In this document: positions 43,693 to 55,661 of the stretch, one piece after another | How the letters are laid out: every line of letters begins with the position of its first letter | Position numbering within the stretch: the first letter of the stretch is position 1 | Source of the DNA: Ovis canadensis | Taxonomy: Eukaryota > Chordata > Mammalia > Artiodactyla > Bovidae | Assembly (NCBI RefSeq): GCF_042477335.2 | Contig: NC_091245.1 | Location: forward strand, 79,646,501 to 79,710,500 | DNA length: 64,000 bases | Reading direction: 5' to 3' | Translations under genes and position numbers: made by a program | The notes under the pieces: model-generated | What the model was told of the DNA's origin: nothing | Seen by the model: only the letters and a program-made list of their open reading frames with translations | The model's database searches: none

Positions 43693-43759
43693 CTTACCTA
43701 CTGACCCTGCCTCCACTGCAGCCAAAATGTAACCATTATTCTAATTTTACTCTAAGTTT

Positions 43760-44500
43760 AATACCACAGGTTAGATTTTCCTCTTTGTGTGCTTTATTAA
43801 AGCAAGTAATACAGTATGTATTTTTGTGTCTGGCTCTTTACACTCCATTTTATGTTGTGACATTCATCCACTTGATGGCATATAGTAGTAGTGTGCCCTT
43901 AATCATTATTCTATAGTATTTCATTGCTTGAAAATACACTTTAGAAATTTTATTTTATTAGTGATGGAATTTGGGCTTCTTCTGTTTCTGTTACTGGCAA
44001 GGCTACTAGGAACATTCTCATATGTGTTTGCTATTGCATATTGATACACAGTTTGGTTGAATACAAAATTAACAATGGACTGTTAGGCAATAGGAAGGAA
44101 TGTGGTCAGAACTGGTAGATTTTGCCATTTTTTAATGTGGTTTTACCAATTATCACTTCAATTAGCAGAGTGTGTGTGTTAGTTGCTCAGTTGTATCTAA
44201 CTCTTAGCAACTCCATGGACTATAGACCACCAGGCTCCTCTATCAGTAGGATTTTCCAGGCAAAAATACTGAAGGTAGCCATTCCCTTCTCCAGGGGGAT
44301 CTTCCTAACCCAGTGATTGAACCTGGGTCTCCAGAATCACAGGCAGATTCTTTACTGTCTGAACCACCAGAGAAGCCTAATTACCAGAGTAAAAGAGTTT
44401 AAAGTATTCTACATCCTAACACTTGATATTTTCAGATCAATTACTATAATTTCAGCCAACCTGGTGAGTGTATGGTAGAATCTTACTGCTAATTCAGCCA
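43760..44500 (-). mobile_element. Ancient L1 ORF2 3' region, antisense, split by SINE
   Basis: 'atttttgtgtctggctcttt', 'tgtgacattcatccacttga', 'caaggctactaggaacattc', then after the SINE 'ctacatcctaacacttgata' and 'cagccaacctggtgagtgta' are collinear with the reverse complement of L1 ORF2. Confidence 0.65.
44160..44390 (-). mobile_element. Bov-tA SINE, antisense, with TSD
   Basis: Body 44172-44378. AATTAGCAGAGT (44160-44171) and AATTACCAGAGT (44379-44390) are an 11/12 duplication within the ancient L1. Confidence 0.95.
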
Positions 44501-44843
44501 CCATTTCTTTACTCACCTCCTCTCAATTCCTTGTGGTTTAGTATTTATAAGAATCTCATGATTCTGTGTCACTGTTTGTTTCTCTCACTTCTACTTTTTT
44601 TAGTTTAATGCCTGTAACCAAGTACATTGTATTTTTGTTGTTATTCATTAATTGCTTTTTAAAATAATTTAAATATCAGCTTTGAATTACTGTGCAATAG
44701 TTTGTCCTGCTTTATTTGGTGATATTGATCTGCTAACAATTTTATAGTCAAGTTTTGTGTTTGTGAAGTATGTGCTAATTTTTAATAAATATTCTCCATG
44801 TACTTTTCCAAACTAATTCCGGAATTGTCATTTACCTGCCTCT

Positions 44844-45140
44844 AGCATTTTCTTCTCTTTCAGAGAAGGCAATGGCAGCCCACTCCAGTACTCTTGCCTG
44901 GAGAATTCCATGGGCGGAGGAGCCTGGTAAGCTGCAGTTCATGGGGTTGCGAAGAGTCGGACACCAATGAGTGACTTCACTTTCACTTTTCACTTGCATG
45001 CACTGGAGAAGGAAATGGCAACCCACTCCAGTGTTCTTGCCTGGAGAATCCCAGAGATGGGGCAGCCTGGTGGGCTGCCGTCTCTGGGGTCACACAGAGT
45101 TGGACACGACTGAAGCGACGCAGCAGTAGCAGCATTTTCT
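44844..45140 (+). mobile_element. BOV-A2 SINE with TSD
   Basis: Two BovA monomers with linker and (GCAGYA)n tail. Perfect AGCATTTTCT duplication (44844-44853, 45131-45140). Low divergence. Confidence 0.97.
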
Positions 45141-45442
45141 AATGATGTGTGAGACACAGAAAGCTAACCAAACCCTTCATCCAAGAAGATGCTGCCATTT
45201 CTACATACCCCATGAAACATGAGTAGAAAGGTTATGAGTTTTTAAGATGTCGTTTCTTCCCCATTGTGTCTTCCCTTTCCAGTAATATCAAAACTCAACA
45301 AGATGACATTAGAAGATGGTGGTGCCATAGATGGTGCAGCTTAGTTCTCTGGAGAAGGAGAGACATCCACAGATCAGGAAAATTCACTCTGAACTTTATA
45401 GAAGTGAGTAATAAACTTCTAATGTGATTAGGCCACTTAAAA
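45141..45442. other. Unassigned sequence
   Basis: No recognised repeat. It is the 5' flank of the L1 at 45457. Confidence 0.4.
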
Positions 45443-46169
45443 TTTGTGAGTTCTTGCCATATGACCCAGGAATCCCACTGCTGGGCATACACACTGAGGA
45501 AACCAGAATTGAAAAAGACATGTGTACCCCAATGTTCATCGCATCACTGTTTATAATAGCCAGGACATGGAAGCAACCTAGATGTCCATCAGCAGATGAA
45601 TGGATAAGAAAGCTGTGGTACATATACTCAATGGAGTATTACTCAGCCATTAAAAAGAATACATTTGAATCCATTCTAATGAGGTGGATGAAACTGGGGC
45701 TGATTATACAGAGTGAAGTAAGCCAGAAAGAAAAACACCAATACAGTATACTAATGCATACATATGGAATTTAGAAAGATGGTAAAGATAACTCTGTATG
45801 TGAGACAGCAAGAGACACAGATGTACAGAACAGTCTTTTGGACTCTGTGGGAGAGTGCGAGGGTGGGATGATTTGGGAGAAGGCATTGAAATGTGTAAAT
45901 TATCATATATGAAATGAATCACCAGTCCAGGTTTGATGCATGATACAGGGTTCTCGGGGCTGGTGCACTGGGATAACCCAGAGGGATGGGATGGGGAGGG
46001 AGGTGGGAGGGGGGTTCAGGATGGGGAACACATGTACACCCATGGTGGATTCATGTCAATGTATGGCAAAACCAATACAATATTGTAAAGTAAAAAAAAA
46101 AAAATCTAAGTAAAAAATAAAAATAGCAACCACCTCCCCCCTGCAAAAAATAGAATTTTTGAGTTCTTG
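45443..46169 (+). mobile_element. 5'-truncated ruminant L1 with TSD
   Basis: The insert begins 'ccatatgacccaggaatccc' (about 45457) and ends in an A-rich tail from 46092. TTTGTGAGTTCTTG (45443-45456) and TTTTTGAGTTCTTG (46156-46169) are a 12/14 duplication. The 3' UTR matches the tails at 5062 and 15446. Confidence 0.93.
45457..45774 (+). pseudogene. L1 ORF2 C-terminal fragment
   Basis: An open frame of about 105 codons covers the extreme C-terminus of L1 ORF2 ([44 protein letters not shown]) and stops at the natural ORF2 end. It lacks RT, endonuclease and the Cys-rich knuckle. The frame is intact, which is trivial for so short a piece, and no product is expected. It is close in sequence to the 13.7 kb L1 end. 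Confidence 0.93.
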
Positions 46170-46506
46170 TTACATCAGCTAGCTTGTCTTTAATTAATGT
46201 GAAAATTGGACCCTTGAAAATTGCTTCTACAATAATAATTAAAACATGTGTCATTGGCTTAATAATCATGAGATGGTAAGAAAATGTATGTTGGAGGCTG
46301 GCAAAATGGAGTGGCAAAACATTTGGTGAAGTTATAACTGCTTAGAAGTCAGTCAATCATGGGCAAAATCTGAAGCTCTAGAGGTACAGACATCTAATTG
46401 TGCCTTAGTTGCATCTGACTGCATTTGGCATTGTATTACAAAGCAACAAAAAATAGGAAGAACTGGCAGTTTGAAAGCATAAATAAAAGGAGATAGAAAG
46501 ATTCCA
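46170..46506. other. Unassigned sequence
   Basis: No recognised repeat or coding signal. Confidence 0.4.
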
Positions 46507-46702
46507 GAAATCCTGGTGGCTCAGTGGTAAGGAATCCACTTGCCAAGAGGAGATGCGGTTTCAATTCCTGGGTTGGAAAGATTCCCTAGAGAAGGAAATG
46601 GCAACTCACTCCAGTATGCCTGGGAAATCCCATGGACAGTGGAGCCTGGTGGTCCATGAGGTTGCGAAGAGCTGGACACTGCTTAGCGACTTAATGACCA
46701 GG
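46507..46702 (+). mobile_element. Bov-tA SINE
   Basis: Sense copy with a diverged head ('aatcctggtggctcagtggt') and a small deletion in the body ('ccagtatgcctgggaaatcc'). Confidence 0.9.
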
Positions 46703-47764
46703 AGTTGGAAAAACTGCTGGAAAACTGGAAACACTACTTCTATACCCACAAACAGTAAGAAACGAGACTTTAAAGAGCTTAGGGCAACAAAGATTTATTA
46801 AGATTTTTCAGGTAAACAAGCCTGTGACAAAGATCAGACAATAGAAATTTTCTTCTCAATTAAGTATAATATATCAGATGGCTTCAAGGTAGATACTATT
46901 GACGTGTGAGAAAATGGCATGGGAGTGAGGAAATAAAGAAATCAGGTAGTCTACAAAATTATACCCAGGAAAATAATTTGGTTACTATCACATGGAACTG
47001 TCTGGAAACAGATAAATCAGAATCTGCTAAGATTTTAAGGGATAGGTCTGGAGCCAGTGATAAAAGACAGCAATGGGCAAGAAAGTTCCCACCAGAGATT
47101 ATAGTCTAATCTGGGGACATCATCTCTTACCTGAAAAAGGTGTTAATAGTGCCCACTCATCTGCAGTTAATTGTTGTGACTATCTTGTTTTCCACTCTTT
47201 TTTCCTATTTGAGATTTTTATTAGTTTTTCTATCCCTGCTCTGCTATTGTCTATTGAGAGAGATGTGGCATGGTAGAAGAGGAGAAAAAGAAGAAAGAGA
47301 AGAGACAGAGAGTGAAAGAAAGAATATGGAAGTATGATGACTAGAAGCTATTTTATTAATTTATAGAAGGACTATGAGGAGCCATATTTAGATTTGGTGA
47401 AGAATGTTAAAGAATGTTGCATTCCACCAAGATGTTCAGAACTCTGACCCGGGGTAATTTCTGAGTGGACTTTAGGTGATGTCCCTTAGGGCAAGTTTGA
47501 TTTGAAGAAAAGATGGCCAGAGGGGTGGACTATTTTAAAGAAAAGTAGTACTCTCCGTCTAAAATTATACTCCTCATTCCATGGTATGGGGTTGTTGCTG
47601 GAATGTGGTTTCACAGCTAGCAAGTACTTCCATCAACTTTTAAAGTTTACTTATAAGTCAGTTTTTCAAAAAACCAGGCATGCTTTCGTCACTTGCTTTT
47701 TCATCTTCTGCCAACTTGATATAGGGGAATGAGACAAAATTGAAGCCATATATAGAAGATGGCA
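46703..47764. other. Unassigned sequence, 1.06 kb
   Basis: No family recognised. A purine-rich GA stretch lies at 47278-47335. Frames at 46906-47109, 47073-47276 and 47502-47732 lack motifs. Confidence 0.4.
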
Positions 47765-47974
47765 GGGCTTCCCTGGTGGCTCAGAGGTTAAAGCATCTGC
47801 CTGGAATGCAGGAGACCCAGGTTTGATCCCTGGGTCGGGAAGATCCCCCTGGAGAAGGAAATGGCAACCCACTCCAGTACTCTTGCCTGGAGAATCCCAT
47901 GGAGGGAGGAGCCTGGTAGGCTACAGTCCATGGGGTCACAGAGTAGGACATGACTGAGCGACTTCACTTTCACT
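47765..47974 (+). mobile_element. Bov-tA SINE, well conserved
   Basis: Complete head ('ggcttccctggtggctcaga') with B box 'ggtttgatccc', and body to 'gcgacttcactttcact'. Abuts a BovB 3' end directly. Confidence 0.96.
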
Positions 47975-48516
47975 TACTACTTGGAGGTAAAGTTATGACC
48001 AACCTAGATAGCATATTGAAAAGCAGAGATATTACCTTGCCAACATAGGTCTGTCTAGGCAAGGATATGGTTTTTCCATTGGTCATGTATGGATGTGAGA
48101 TTTGGGCTACGAAGAAAGCTGAGTGCCGAAGAATTGATGCTTTTGAACTGTGGTGTTGGAGAAGACTCTTGAGAGTCCCTCGGACCTCTAGGAGACCCAA
48201 CCAGTCAATCCTAAAGGAGATCAGTCCTGGGTGTTCATTGGAAGGACTGATGCTGAAGCTGAAACTCCAACGCTTTGGCCACCTCATGCGAAAAGGATTA
48301 ACTCCTTGGAAAAGACTCTTGATACTGGGAGGGATTGGGGGCAGGAGGAGTTGGGGATGACAGAGGATGAGATGGCTGGATGGTATCATTGTCTTGATGG
48401 ACATGAGTTTGAGTGAACTCTGGGAGTTGGTGATGGATAGGGAGGCCTGGTGTGCTGCGATTCATGGGGTTGCAAAGAGTTGGACACGACTGAGCGACTG
48501 AACTGAACTGAACTGA
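47975..48516 (+). mobile_element. BovB 3' end
   Basis: Last ~540 bases of BovB from KVMTNLDSILKSRD to the ACTGA tail. The C-terminal frame at 48067-48360 is recognisable (FELWCWRRLLRVPRTSRRPN). No RT active site. Confidence 0.95.
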
Positions 48517-48524
48517 TGAAGACA

Positions 48525-48960
48525 ATAAAAAGATCAGTGGTTACCAGACATTAAGGGATAGGGTGGGATGAACAGGTAGACAACAGAGGATTTTCAGTTC
48601 AGTGAAAGTATTTTGTACAATGATATCAATGTACAATATCATTGTACAATAATACAATGGCAGATACATGTTATTATACATGTGTCAAAACTCATAAAAT
48701 ATACATCAAGAATGAGCTGTCATGTAGACTATAGACTTAGGGTAGCAATGATGCTTTAAGGTGGATTCATCATTGCAACAAATGCAGCACTCTGGTCAAT
48801 AATGGAGGAGGTGTCAATAATGGAGGAGGCTGTGTGTATGTTGAGAGAGAAGGTATGTGGGAACTCTGTGTACTTTCTGCTCGAATTCATGGTGAACCTA
48901 AAATCTCTATAATAATCAATTTTATTAATTAAAAAATGAAAAAGTACAGAAGAAGAAGAT
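48525..48960 (+). mobile_element. L1M-type 3' UTR
   Basis: 'gatcagtggttaccagacat', 'gacaacagaggattttcagt', 'gagctgtcatgtagactata' and 'tggtgaacctaaaatctcta' match a widely dispersed mammalian L1 3' UTR. A 12-bp perfect hairpin lies at 48615-48647. Confidence 0.7.
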
Positions 48961-49071
48961 ATGTTTCGACTTGATAGCAGTTTGTATAAAATATCCTGAG
49001 GTTTCCCCACTGACCACAAATTCAATGTGAACGAAAAACGGTGATGTTATTAAAGGAAAAAACAAGATCCC

Positions 49072-50460
49072 ATTCAGTTCAGTTCAGTTCAGTCGCTCAG
49101 TCGTGTCCGACTCTTTGAGACTCCATGAATAGCAGCACGCCAGGCCTCCCTGTCCATCACCATCTCCCGGAGTTCACTCAGACTCACGTCCATTGAGTCT
49201 GTGATGCCATCCAGCCATCTCATCCTCTGTCATCCCCTTCTCCTCCTGCCCCCAATCCTTCCCAGCATCAGAGTCTTTTCTAATGAGTCAACTCTTTGCA
49301 TGAGGTGGCCAAAGTACTGGAGCTTCAGCTTTAGCATCATTCCTTCCAAAGAAATCCCAGGGTTGATCTTCAGAATGGACTGGTTGGATCTCCTTACAGT
49401 CCAAGGGACTCTCAAGAGTCTTCTCCAACACCACAGTTCCAAAGCATCAATTCTTCAGTGCTCAGCCTTCTTCACAGTCCAACTCTCACATCCATACATG
49501 ACCACAGGAAAAACCATAGCCTTGACTAGACGGACCTTAGTCGGCAAAGTAATGTCTCTGCTTTTGAATATATTATCTAGTTTGGTCATAACTTTCCTTC
49601 CAAGGAGTAAGGGTCTTTTAATTTCATGGCTGGAGTCACCATCTGCAGTAATTTTGGAGCCCCCAAAAATAAAGTCTGACACTGTTTCCACTGTTTGCCC
49701 ATCTATTTCCCATGAAGTGATGGGACTGGATGCCATGATCTTCGTTTTCTGAATGTTGAGCTTTAAGCCAATTTTTTCGCTCTCCTATTTCACTTTCATC
49801 AAGAGGCTTTTTAGCTCCTCTTCACTTTCTGCCACAAGGATGGTGTCATCTGCATATCTGAGGTTATTGATATTTCTCCTGGCAATCTTGATTCCAGCTT
49901 GTGTTTCTTCCAGTCCAGCGTTTCTCATGATGTACTGTGCATATAAGTTAAATAAGCAGGGTGACAGTATACAGCCTTGATGTACTCCTTTTCTATTTGG
50001 AACCAGTCTATTGTTCCATGTCCAGTTCTAACTGTTGCTTCCTGACCTGCATACAGATTTCTCAAGAGGCAGGTTAGGTGGTCTGGTATTCCCATCTCTT
50101 TCAGAATTTTCCACAGTTTATTGAGATCCACACAGTCAAAGGCTTTGGCTCAGTCAATAAAGCAGAAATAGATGTTTTTCTGGAACTCTCTTGCTTTTTC
50201 CATGAGCCAGCAGATGTTGGCAATTTGATCTCTGGTTCCTCTGCCTTTCTAAAACCAGCTTGAATATCAGGAAGTTCACGGTTCATGTACTGCTGAAGCC
50301 TGGCTTGGAGAATTTTGAGCATTACTTTACTGGCATGTGAGATGAGTGCAATTGTGCAGTAGTTTGAGCATTCTTTGGCATTTCCTTTCTTTGGGATTGG
50401 AATGAAAACTGACCTTTTCCAGTCCTATGGCCACTGCTGAGTTTTCCAAATTTGCTGGAA
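49072..50460 (-). mobile_element. 5'-truncated BovB LINE, antisense
   Basis: Begins with the TCAGT reiteration (49075-49095) and runs to about 50460 within ORF2. AAGATCCCATT (49064) and AAGGATCCTATT (50472) may be a decayed target duplication. It lies head-to-head in sequence identity with the BovB 3' end at 47975-48516, forming an inverted pair. Confidence 0.95.
49110..50460 (-). pseudogene. BovB ORF2 RT and C-terminus, broken
   Basis: On the minus strand, from the right: a finger region frame (50327-50548, partly flank), the ELPDIQAGFRK region (50101-50322) with a frameshift before motif A, LWKILKEMGIPDHLTCLLR (49925-50131), then RYADDTILV (about 49840-49865, catalytic pair intact), then the C-terminal frames 49455-49736 and 49230-49442. 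A stop lies after the YADD region at about 49787 (reads as TAG in VK-stop-ESEK). At least four breaks; no function expected. The long plus-strand frame at 49201-49752 (183 codons) is its antisense shadow. Confidence 0.92.
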
Positions 50461-51994
50461 AAAAATGCAAAAAGGATCCTATTGTAGTTTTGATTAAATA
50501 AAAAATGAGGAAATAATAGACATATTTTAACAATAAGTGTTTATCCAATTACATTTAGTATTTAGTACTAGACTGTATTTTTAAAAGAAACTTTGTTTTA
50601 TAAATGATATTGTTGATTGTTTATTGTTTAATTGTGGGAGATTATTCAGCCTTGTCACTTGAGAAATATTTGAGTGAATTGAAAATATATGTCTTGGAAA
50701 ATTGATAATACAAAAAGATAATATTTGAATTCTAAGATTCAAAATTATCATAGAAACTGTATTCACTGTAGCTTCAAATGTCAGAATTTGCTTCAATTCA
50801 TAGATATTAGAATAATTTTTTAAACCTGTCTCTGGAAGGTCTTTCAGAAAGACTTGTTTTACAAAATATTGAGAAATCGGTCATGGAAAACCCACAAATA
50901 GATCTCAAATAATTCTGCACCAGAATGGTTTCAGTGAGCATTTCTTTTTGAGTAAGTTAGACTAGGTGAGCTCCAAGGTAGTGGTTCTTAAACTTCACTA
51001 TATTCATGGCATCTTTAGTACGTCAGGACGTACATTTGTGTCATACAGTGTGATGAACTGGTAAGACAGGTTATGGCTGGAGACAACTTGCTGGAACTCA
51101 GTTCACTATATCCCTGTTGGTGGAGAAACACTGTCTCCACCTTTCTCTAACTGAACGGTGGGCACCATGATGCTGTGGCACATGAGTTGAAAGAAGATTG
51201 CTCAAAAATTGTATCCAAGTGTAAGAATGAATGATTCTTCACAAGAAGATGGAAGTATTTGAGAAAACGGTTTGTTTCCTCAACAAGAAATGGCTTCTAT
51301 ATCAGAGACTACGTAATAGAAAATAGAACAAATACAGATAAAGCACTTCTTTATGCTTCCAGTTCTTATATCACTGAGACTCTCCTGTGATCCTTAAATT
51401 TGGCATTGAGCAAACTATTCTGTATTCTGGTCATTCTGGGAACTTGCCTTAAAAATCAGGGTACTTCATAAAATGTCAGTTGGTTTTTAAAATCTGTGTA
51501 AAGAAGTAAAGAGAAGCAAATCAGAATATTTGGTCTACAGCAAAGATTTCAGGGCTTTTGCAAATGAAAACATTTTGAACACAATGCCAGAATTTAAAAA
51601 AATGATAATATTCTTTCCTGGGGGAGTAAGCTGAGGATCAAGATCTTGGTCTCTGTCCATTTCAGTCTGTCTCTCATTTCTGTCTCTATTTCCATTATGA
51701 ATTTTTAGCTGCTAAGGTCTAAGTTTTACTTCAGCTAGAAGAGTTATGCCTGCTTATGGAGAATCTTTCATTATCACATTATCACAATGTTGCATTGTAA
51801 TAACTGGTTTGTGGGTACACATCAAGGGAAATTACATAACACATTCGACTGTGAGCTCAATATTAATCCACTAAGAAAGTCTTCCTTGTTAAAGGACTTC
51901 TTATCTTTTCCAAAAACATAGTTTCTTGGATTTCAACGATTTCATGACATCTTTTACAGTGAGCGAAGGAGATGTAGAATCCTGTCAGAAAGAA
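50461..51994. other. Unassigned sequence, 1.5 kb
   Basis: No repeat family recognised and no frame over 75 codons. Candidate unique DNA. Confidence 0.4.
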
Positions 51995-52360
51995 AAACTC
52001 CTATTCCATACCCAATGCAATGTAAAGTTTGTTACATTAAAATTCATTTACTCATTCATTCAGTCATCAGTCATTTATTTAGAACTTATTCTGTGCCCAT
52101 TTGTGTAAGTTGTTGGGAAGGAGAGGTGAACAAGAAATAATCCTTGTCCTGAAAGAATCAATCTATGCTCTAATTGAGGAGATAGATATGCTATACATTC
52201 TGATGTTTTCCATATAATGTAAGAATTATTCTGAGTCTGTGTCTTTGAGATTGTGCACATGATGATAAGAGTCCATATAGGGGGAGGATGATTCTGAGGA
52301 ACACTGTCACAAATCACATTGAGCCTGAGCTATGTGCTAAATTTTATTCAATAACTCATT
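51995..52360 (-). repeat. Ancient dispersed repeat, class unsure
   Basis: 'tcattcagtcatcagtcatttatttagaac'-type opening, then 'ctgtgcccatttgtgtaagt' and 'gaggtgaacaagaaataatc' and 'tgaggaacactgtcac' resemble the common old mammalian repeat that begins CATTCAACAAATATTTATTGAGC and continues AGTGAACAAAACAG. I cannot name the family. Confidence 0.4.
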
Positions 52361-53687
52361 GAACTATTCTTTCATATCACACTTTCTGATTATTCCCAAA
52401 TATCAAGGCAAGTCCGATCTCAGCCCTCATTATTTTATGTGGGTTTCTGTTTAAAGATATTTTATTTTATACATATTGTTGATCCATTAAGATTGAATTC
52501 ATGGTCAATAGTACAGTAACTCATGCCTCATGAAACTCATCTAACATCTTTATTTTCTTTGTAAGGAAAACCAAAGCATTCTAGTGCTTATGAAAACTTT
52601 ATAGAACTATAAAGATATTTGAGGGCCATTTTAAGTCAGTGAAACCACCAACAGAGAGCATAAAAATAAGAATAATATGACACTAAACAGGCCCTGAAAA
52701 AGAAACTTGTTTACAATATGAAAGCTGAAAGAAGAAGGCAGAAGAAGAAGAAGGCTATTTTCTAAAATAGCAATCTGAAAAAAAAGTTTCAGTCCTTTAA
52801 CTGGAAATTTTATCTGCTTTAAATTGCTGTAGTTATTAAATATTTGGATTCATTTCTATCCTTTTATTTTGTACTTTTTGTTTTTTTTCATTTCTAAATT
52901 TATATTTTCCCTCTATATATTTTAAATTTCATTTTGTATCTTCATTTGTACTGATGAAACTTTTTTCTTTGTATTCTCCTCATTCTATTTTTCTTCTTTT
53001 AATTGTATATAGAAATAATTTTAGCTATTTACTCAAGTTATTTAGTGTTTATAAGATCAATCAGATTTTTTGTTTTATCTTGGATCAGTTTAGAGACACA
53101 TCCATTTCTTTTCTTGAAATTGTTCCCAGGCTATTTTAGCATGTTTGTTCTATTTAGGGAAGATAAAATGGGACCAGCCACCAACATTTGGACACTATCC
53201 TTATTAGAATTCTTAGATCAAAAAAATTTTACTTTATTATTTTTGGAGAGGAGTCTAATAATGATTTTTCTCTTTGGGGTAAATGCTGAGTTGTTTTCTA
53301 TGCTCCATGACTAGGAAAGTGGGTAGTGAGTTGAGGATTACAGTTATTCCATGTGCAGACTTTGTAGGAATTCATGGTTTCACCTATTCTTTCATTCACA
53401 TATAGACTGAGCTCAGAGATTTTTCTGAATTCTGATGGGTAGAATGGCTCCCTCTTCCATTTGCAGTTGCTTCATTCCACATGCTGAATTACAATTTCTC
53501 CAACCTGTTTCAGATGTCAATATATTTCTATCGTTGACTTCTCTTCACTTTTTTTTTCATTACTAGAATATGTTGATTCTTTTTTTCTTTTGGTAATTAT
53601 ATGTTTTAACAAAGCTAAATACATTTTCTTTGTCTGAAATTTTGAAGGCTCAATATTTACTGAAAACAAACTCTATTGTTTTTATCT
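52361..53687. other. Unassigned AT-rich sequence, 1.3 kb
   Basis: Holds a purine tract (GAAGAAGG repeats, 52730-52755) and T-rich DNA. Frames at 52954-53139 and 53003-53314 (103 codons) are AT-driven with no motif. Confidence 0.4.
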
Positions 53688-53735
53688 TAGTTGTGTCTGA
53701 CTCTTTGCAACCCCATGGACTAAAGCCCACCAGGT
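53688..53735 (-). repeat. Bov-tA fragment
   Basis: Only 'ttgtgtctgactctttgcaa' to 'aagcccaccagg' of the antisense SINE 3' region remain (48 bases). Confidence 0.8.
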
Positions 53736-53884
53736 AATGTACATTTAAGTAGACTTGGAATACAGAGAAAATTAGAAAATATACATACAAAATTATAATC
53801 TAGAGATAATTATGGTTAATATTTGTGCATTTCTCTTATAACTCTACAGTGTACATTTCAAGAATTCTGGGGTAAGCCAGAGCT

Positions 53885-54090
53885 CAGATTCAAAGGGTAG
53901 ATTGACATGTAGATTGACAATTTTAAAAACCCACCTTTACCAGTAACTAGATGAGTGGTCTTAGGCAAGTTTCTAAATTATTCTAGCCTTTGTTTCTTTT
54001 CTGTACAATGGAAATAATAATATCTCATTGAATTATTGGGAGCAAAATACTTGGAAGACTGCCAAGCACAAAATAAACACTAGATAAATT
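53885..54090 (+). repeat. MIR SINE
   Basis: 'cagtaactagatgagtggtc', 'ttaggcaagtttctaaatta', 'tttcttttctgtacaatgga' and 'ctgccaagcacaaaataaac' follow sense MIR. Confidence 0.8.
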
Positions 54091-54434
54091 TTATTTATTT
54101 TTTTATCCCTTCTACCTATGAGATTTAAAATAGGAGCTACTATCTTTATATGGATCATAGTCAAGTGGTTACTGACATGGAAGGATAAACTGACTAGAAG
54201 AGATGAAGAAGAACCATTCTGTGGTGTGTAAAACCCTGACTCCAACTGTTCTTTACATGTGTTACATTCTTTGTGCTTCTGCGGCTCATTCTCTTCTTCC
54301 TGGGTCTGTGTTAGGTGAGCTGAATTCTTTTTGCTTGTGCTACTCTAATTTACAGGTTTCTTCCAAAGAGTCAAACCAGAGTCTTAACAAATACATTCAT
54401 TACCTGCATATTAATGTAACAGAGCCACACAATT

Positions 54435-54537
54435 TGTTTTTGTTTTTGGATTGCCTGCTTTATTGTAATATTCACTTTATTGTGGTGGTCTGGAACCTAA
54501 AAACTAACCCACAATATCTCTATGTTATGTCTGAATA
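54435..54537 (+). mobile_element. Tigger-like DNA transposon terminus
   Basis: 'gctttattgtaatattcact', 'ttattgtggtggtctggaac' and 'cacaatatctctatgttatg' match the terminal region of Tigger (pogo-like) elements (TTTATTGCGGTGGTCTGGAAC ... GCAATATCTCCGAGGTATG). The 111-codon frame at 54203-54538 runs through it and is not a gene. Confidence 0.5.
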
Positions 54538-54569
54538 AAGATGAAATATTTGTTACTTATTATCCTTAG

Positions 54570-54571
<2 letters not shown>

Positions 54572-54618
<47 letters not shown>
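54572..54618. repeat. (AT)23 microsatellite
   Basis: An uninterrupted AT run of about 47 bases, followed by GCATAT. Likely length-polymorphic. Confidence 0.97.
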
Positions 54619-54621
<3 letters not shown>

Positions 54622-55506
54622 TATATCACATTTTTGGTTACTTGGAAATTGAAAAGAGTGAGATTATTCCAAAAGAATACTTTAGGGATACCTAATACTA
54701 GTTGAGACTAGGGGAGAAAAGAAACCTAGGGGAATCAAAAGAACAAAGCCAGATCTTCATTATAATAAGACAGCTAGGGAGGATGAATTCTTTCAAAAGT
54801 AAATTATTAATAACTTATCACTATCTTTTGAATGGAGGATGGAAGTGTGAAATTTTATCAGCTAAAAGTTGATTTACAGTCATATGATGTAAATATAAAA
54901 GAAATTTTCCATATATTGATGCTCTCTCTTATCAGGAGCAGACAATTGAACACTTAAGGGAATAGACAGAGATGAACAAAAGAAGATGAAATTGATAACT
55001 ACAAGAAAGATCTTAAAGACTTAAAAGAAAAAGTTATACTATTGCAAGGCAGCCTGTCAGAGAAAGAAGTTAAGATGACCAAAATTGAATTATTTGGTCT
55101 GCCTAGTCAGTACACTCTGTGTATTTGTTGTTGACATTTACATAATCCTTAAAGAAGTATTTGATGAAATTGTCTTCATATTTTTATAGCACACCTCTTG
55201 GGAAGATCTCAAAGAATATTTCAGGAAGCTGTGCAGAGACATAGTATACTGGACTATTTAATTCCTAAGTCTTAGCTCTTTCGTTGCATTATGAGTTGGT
55301 TTCTTACTTGATAATGCCATTTTTATAGATCCTAAAATAACTGAAGCCCAGTTACATTTGGACGTATATTGTGTTAACAGTTAAAAAAAAATAGTGATAG
55401 AAAAAGGAATAAGCAAAAAGAGGACAGTTGTTCTCAACAATTCTGAATGTGCACCTCAACACTGACAGAGAAATCTTAAATGATCCTTGACCAATAGAAC
55501 CACACA
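54619..55506. other. Unassigned sequence
   Basis: A-rich stretches at 54960-55090 and 55380-55425. No family recognised; no frame of note. Confidence 0.4.
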
Positions 55507-55661
55507 TTAAGCACTTTATGCATGTGTGCTAAGTTGCTTCAGTCGTGTCTAATTCTTTGTGACCCCTTGGACTGTAGCCTGCCAGGCTTCTCTATCCATG
55601 GGATTCTCTAGGCAAGAATACTGGAGTGGATTGCCATGCCCTCCCCCAGTTAAGCACTTTA
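55507..55661 (-). mobile_element. Bov-tA SINE, antisense, headless, with TSD
   Basis: Perfect 12-bp TTAAGCACTTTA (55507-55518, 55650-55661) encloses only the 3' 130 bases of the element ('agttgcttcagtcgtgtcta' to 'ttgccatgccctcccccag'). The lack of the tRNA head within an intact duplication shows 5' truncation at insertion. Confidence 0.95.

Noticed and set aside
49201..49752. Plus-strand ORF of 183 codons, one of the longer frames in the window
   Set aside because: It is antisense to BovB ORF2. The same [17 protein letters not shown] peptide appears at 27779, 47970 (minus) and 55815 (minus) opposite other BovB tails.
54203..54538. 111-codon ORF
   Set aside because: It runs through a Tigger-like terminus, has no domain, and its composition follows the AT-rich DNA.
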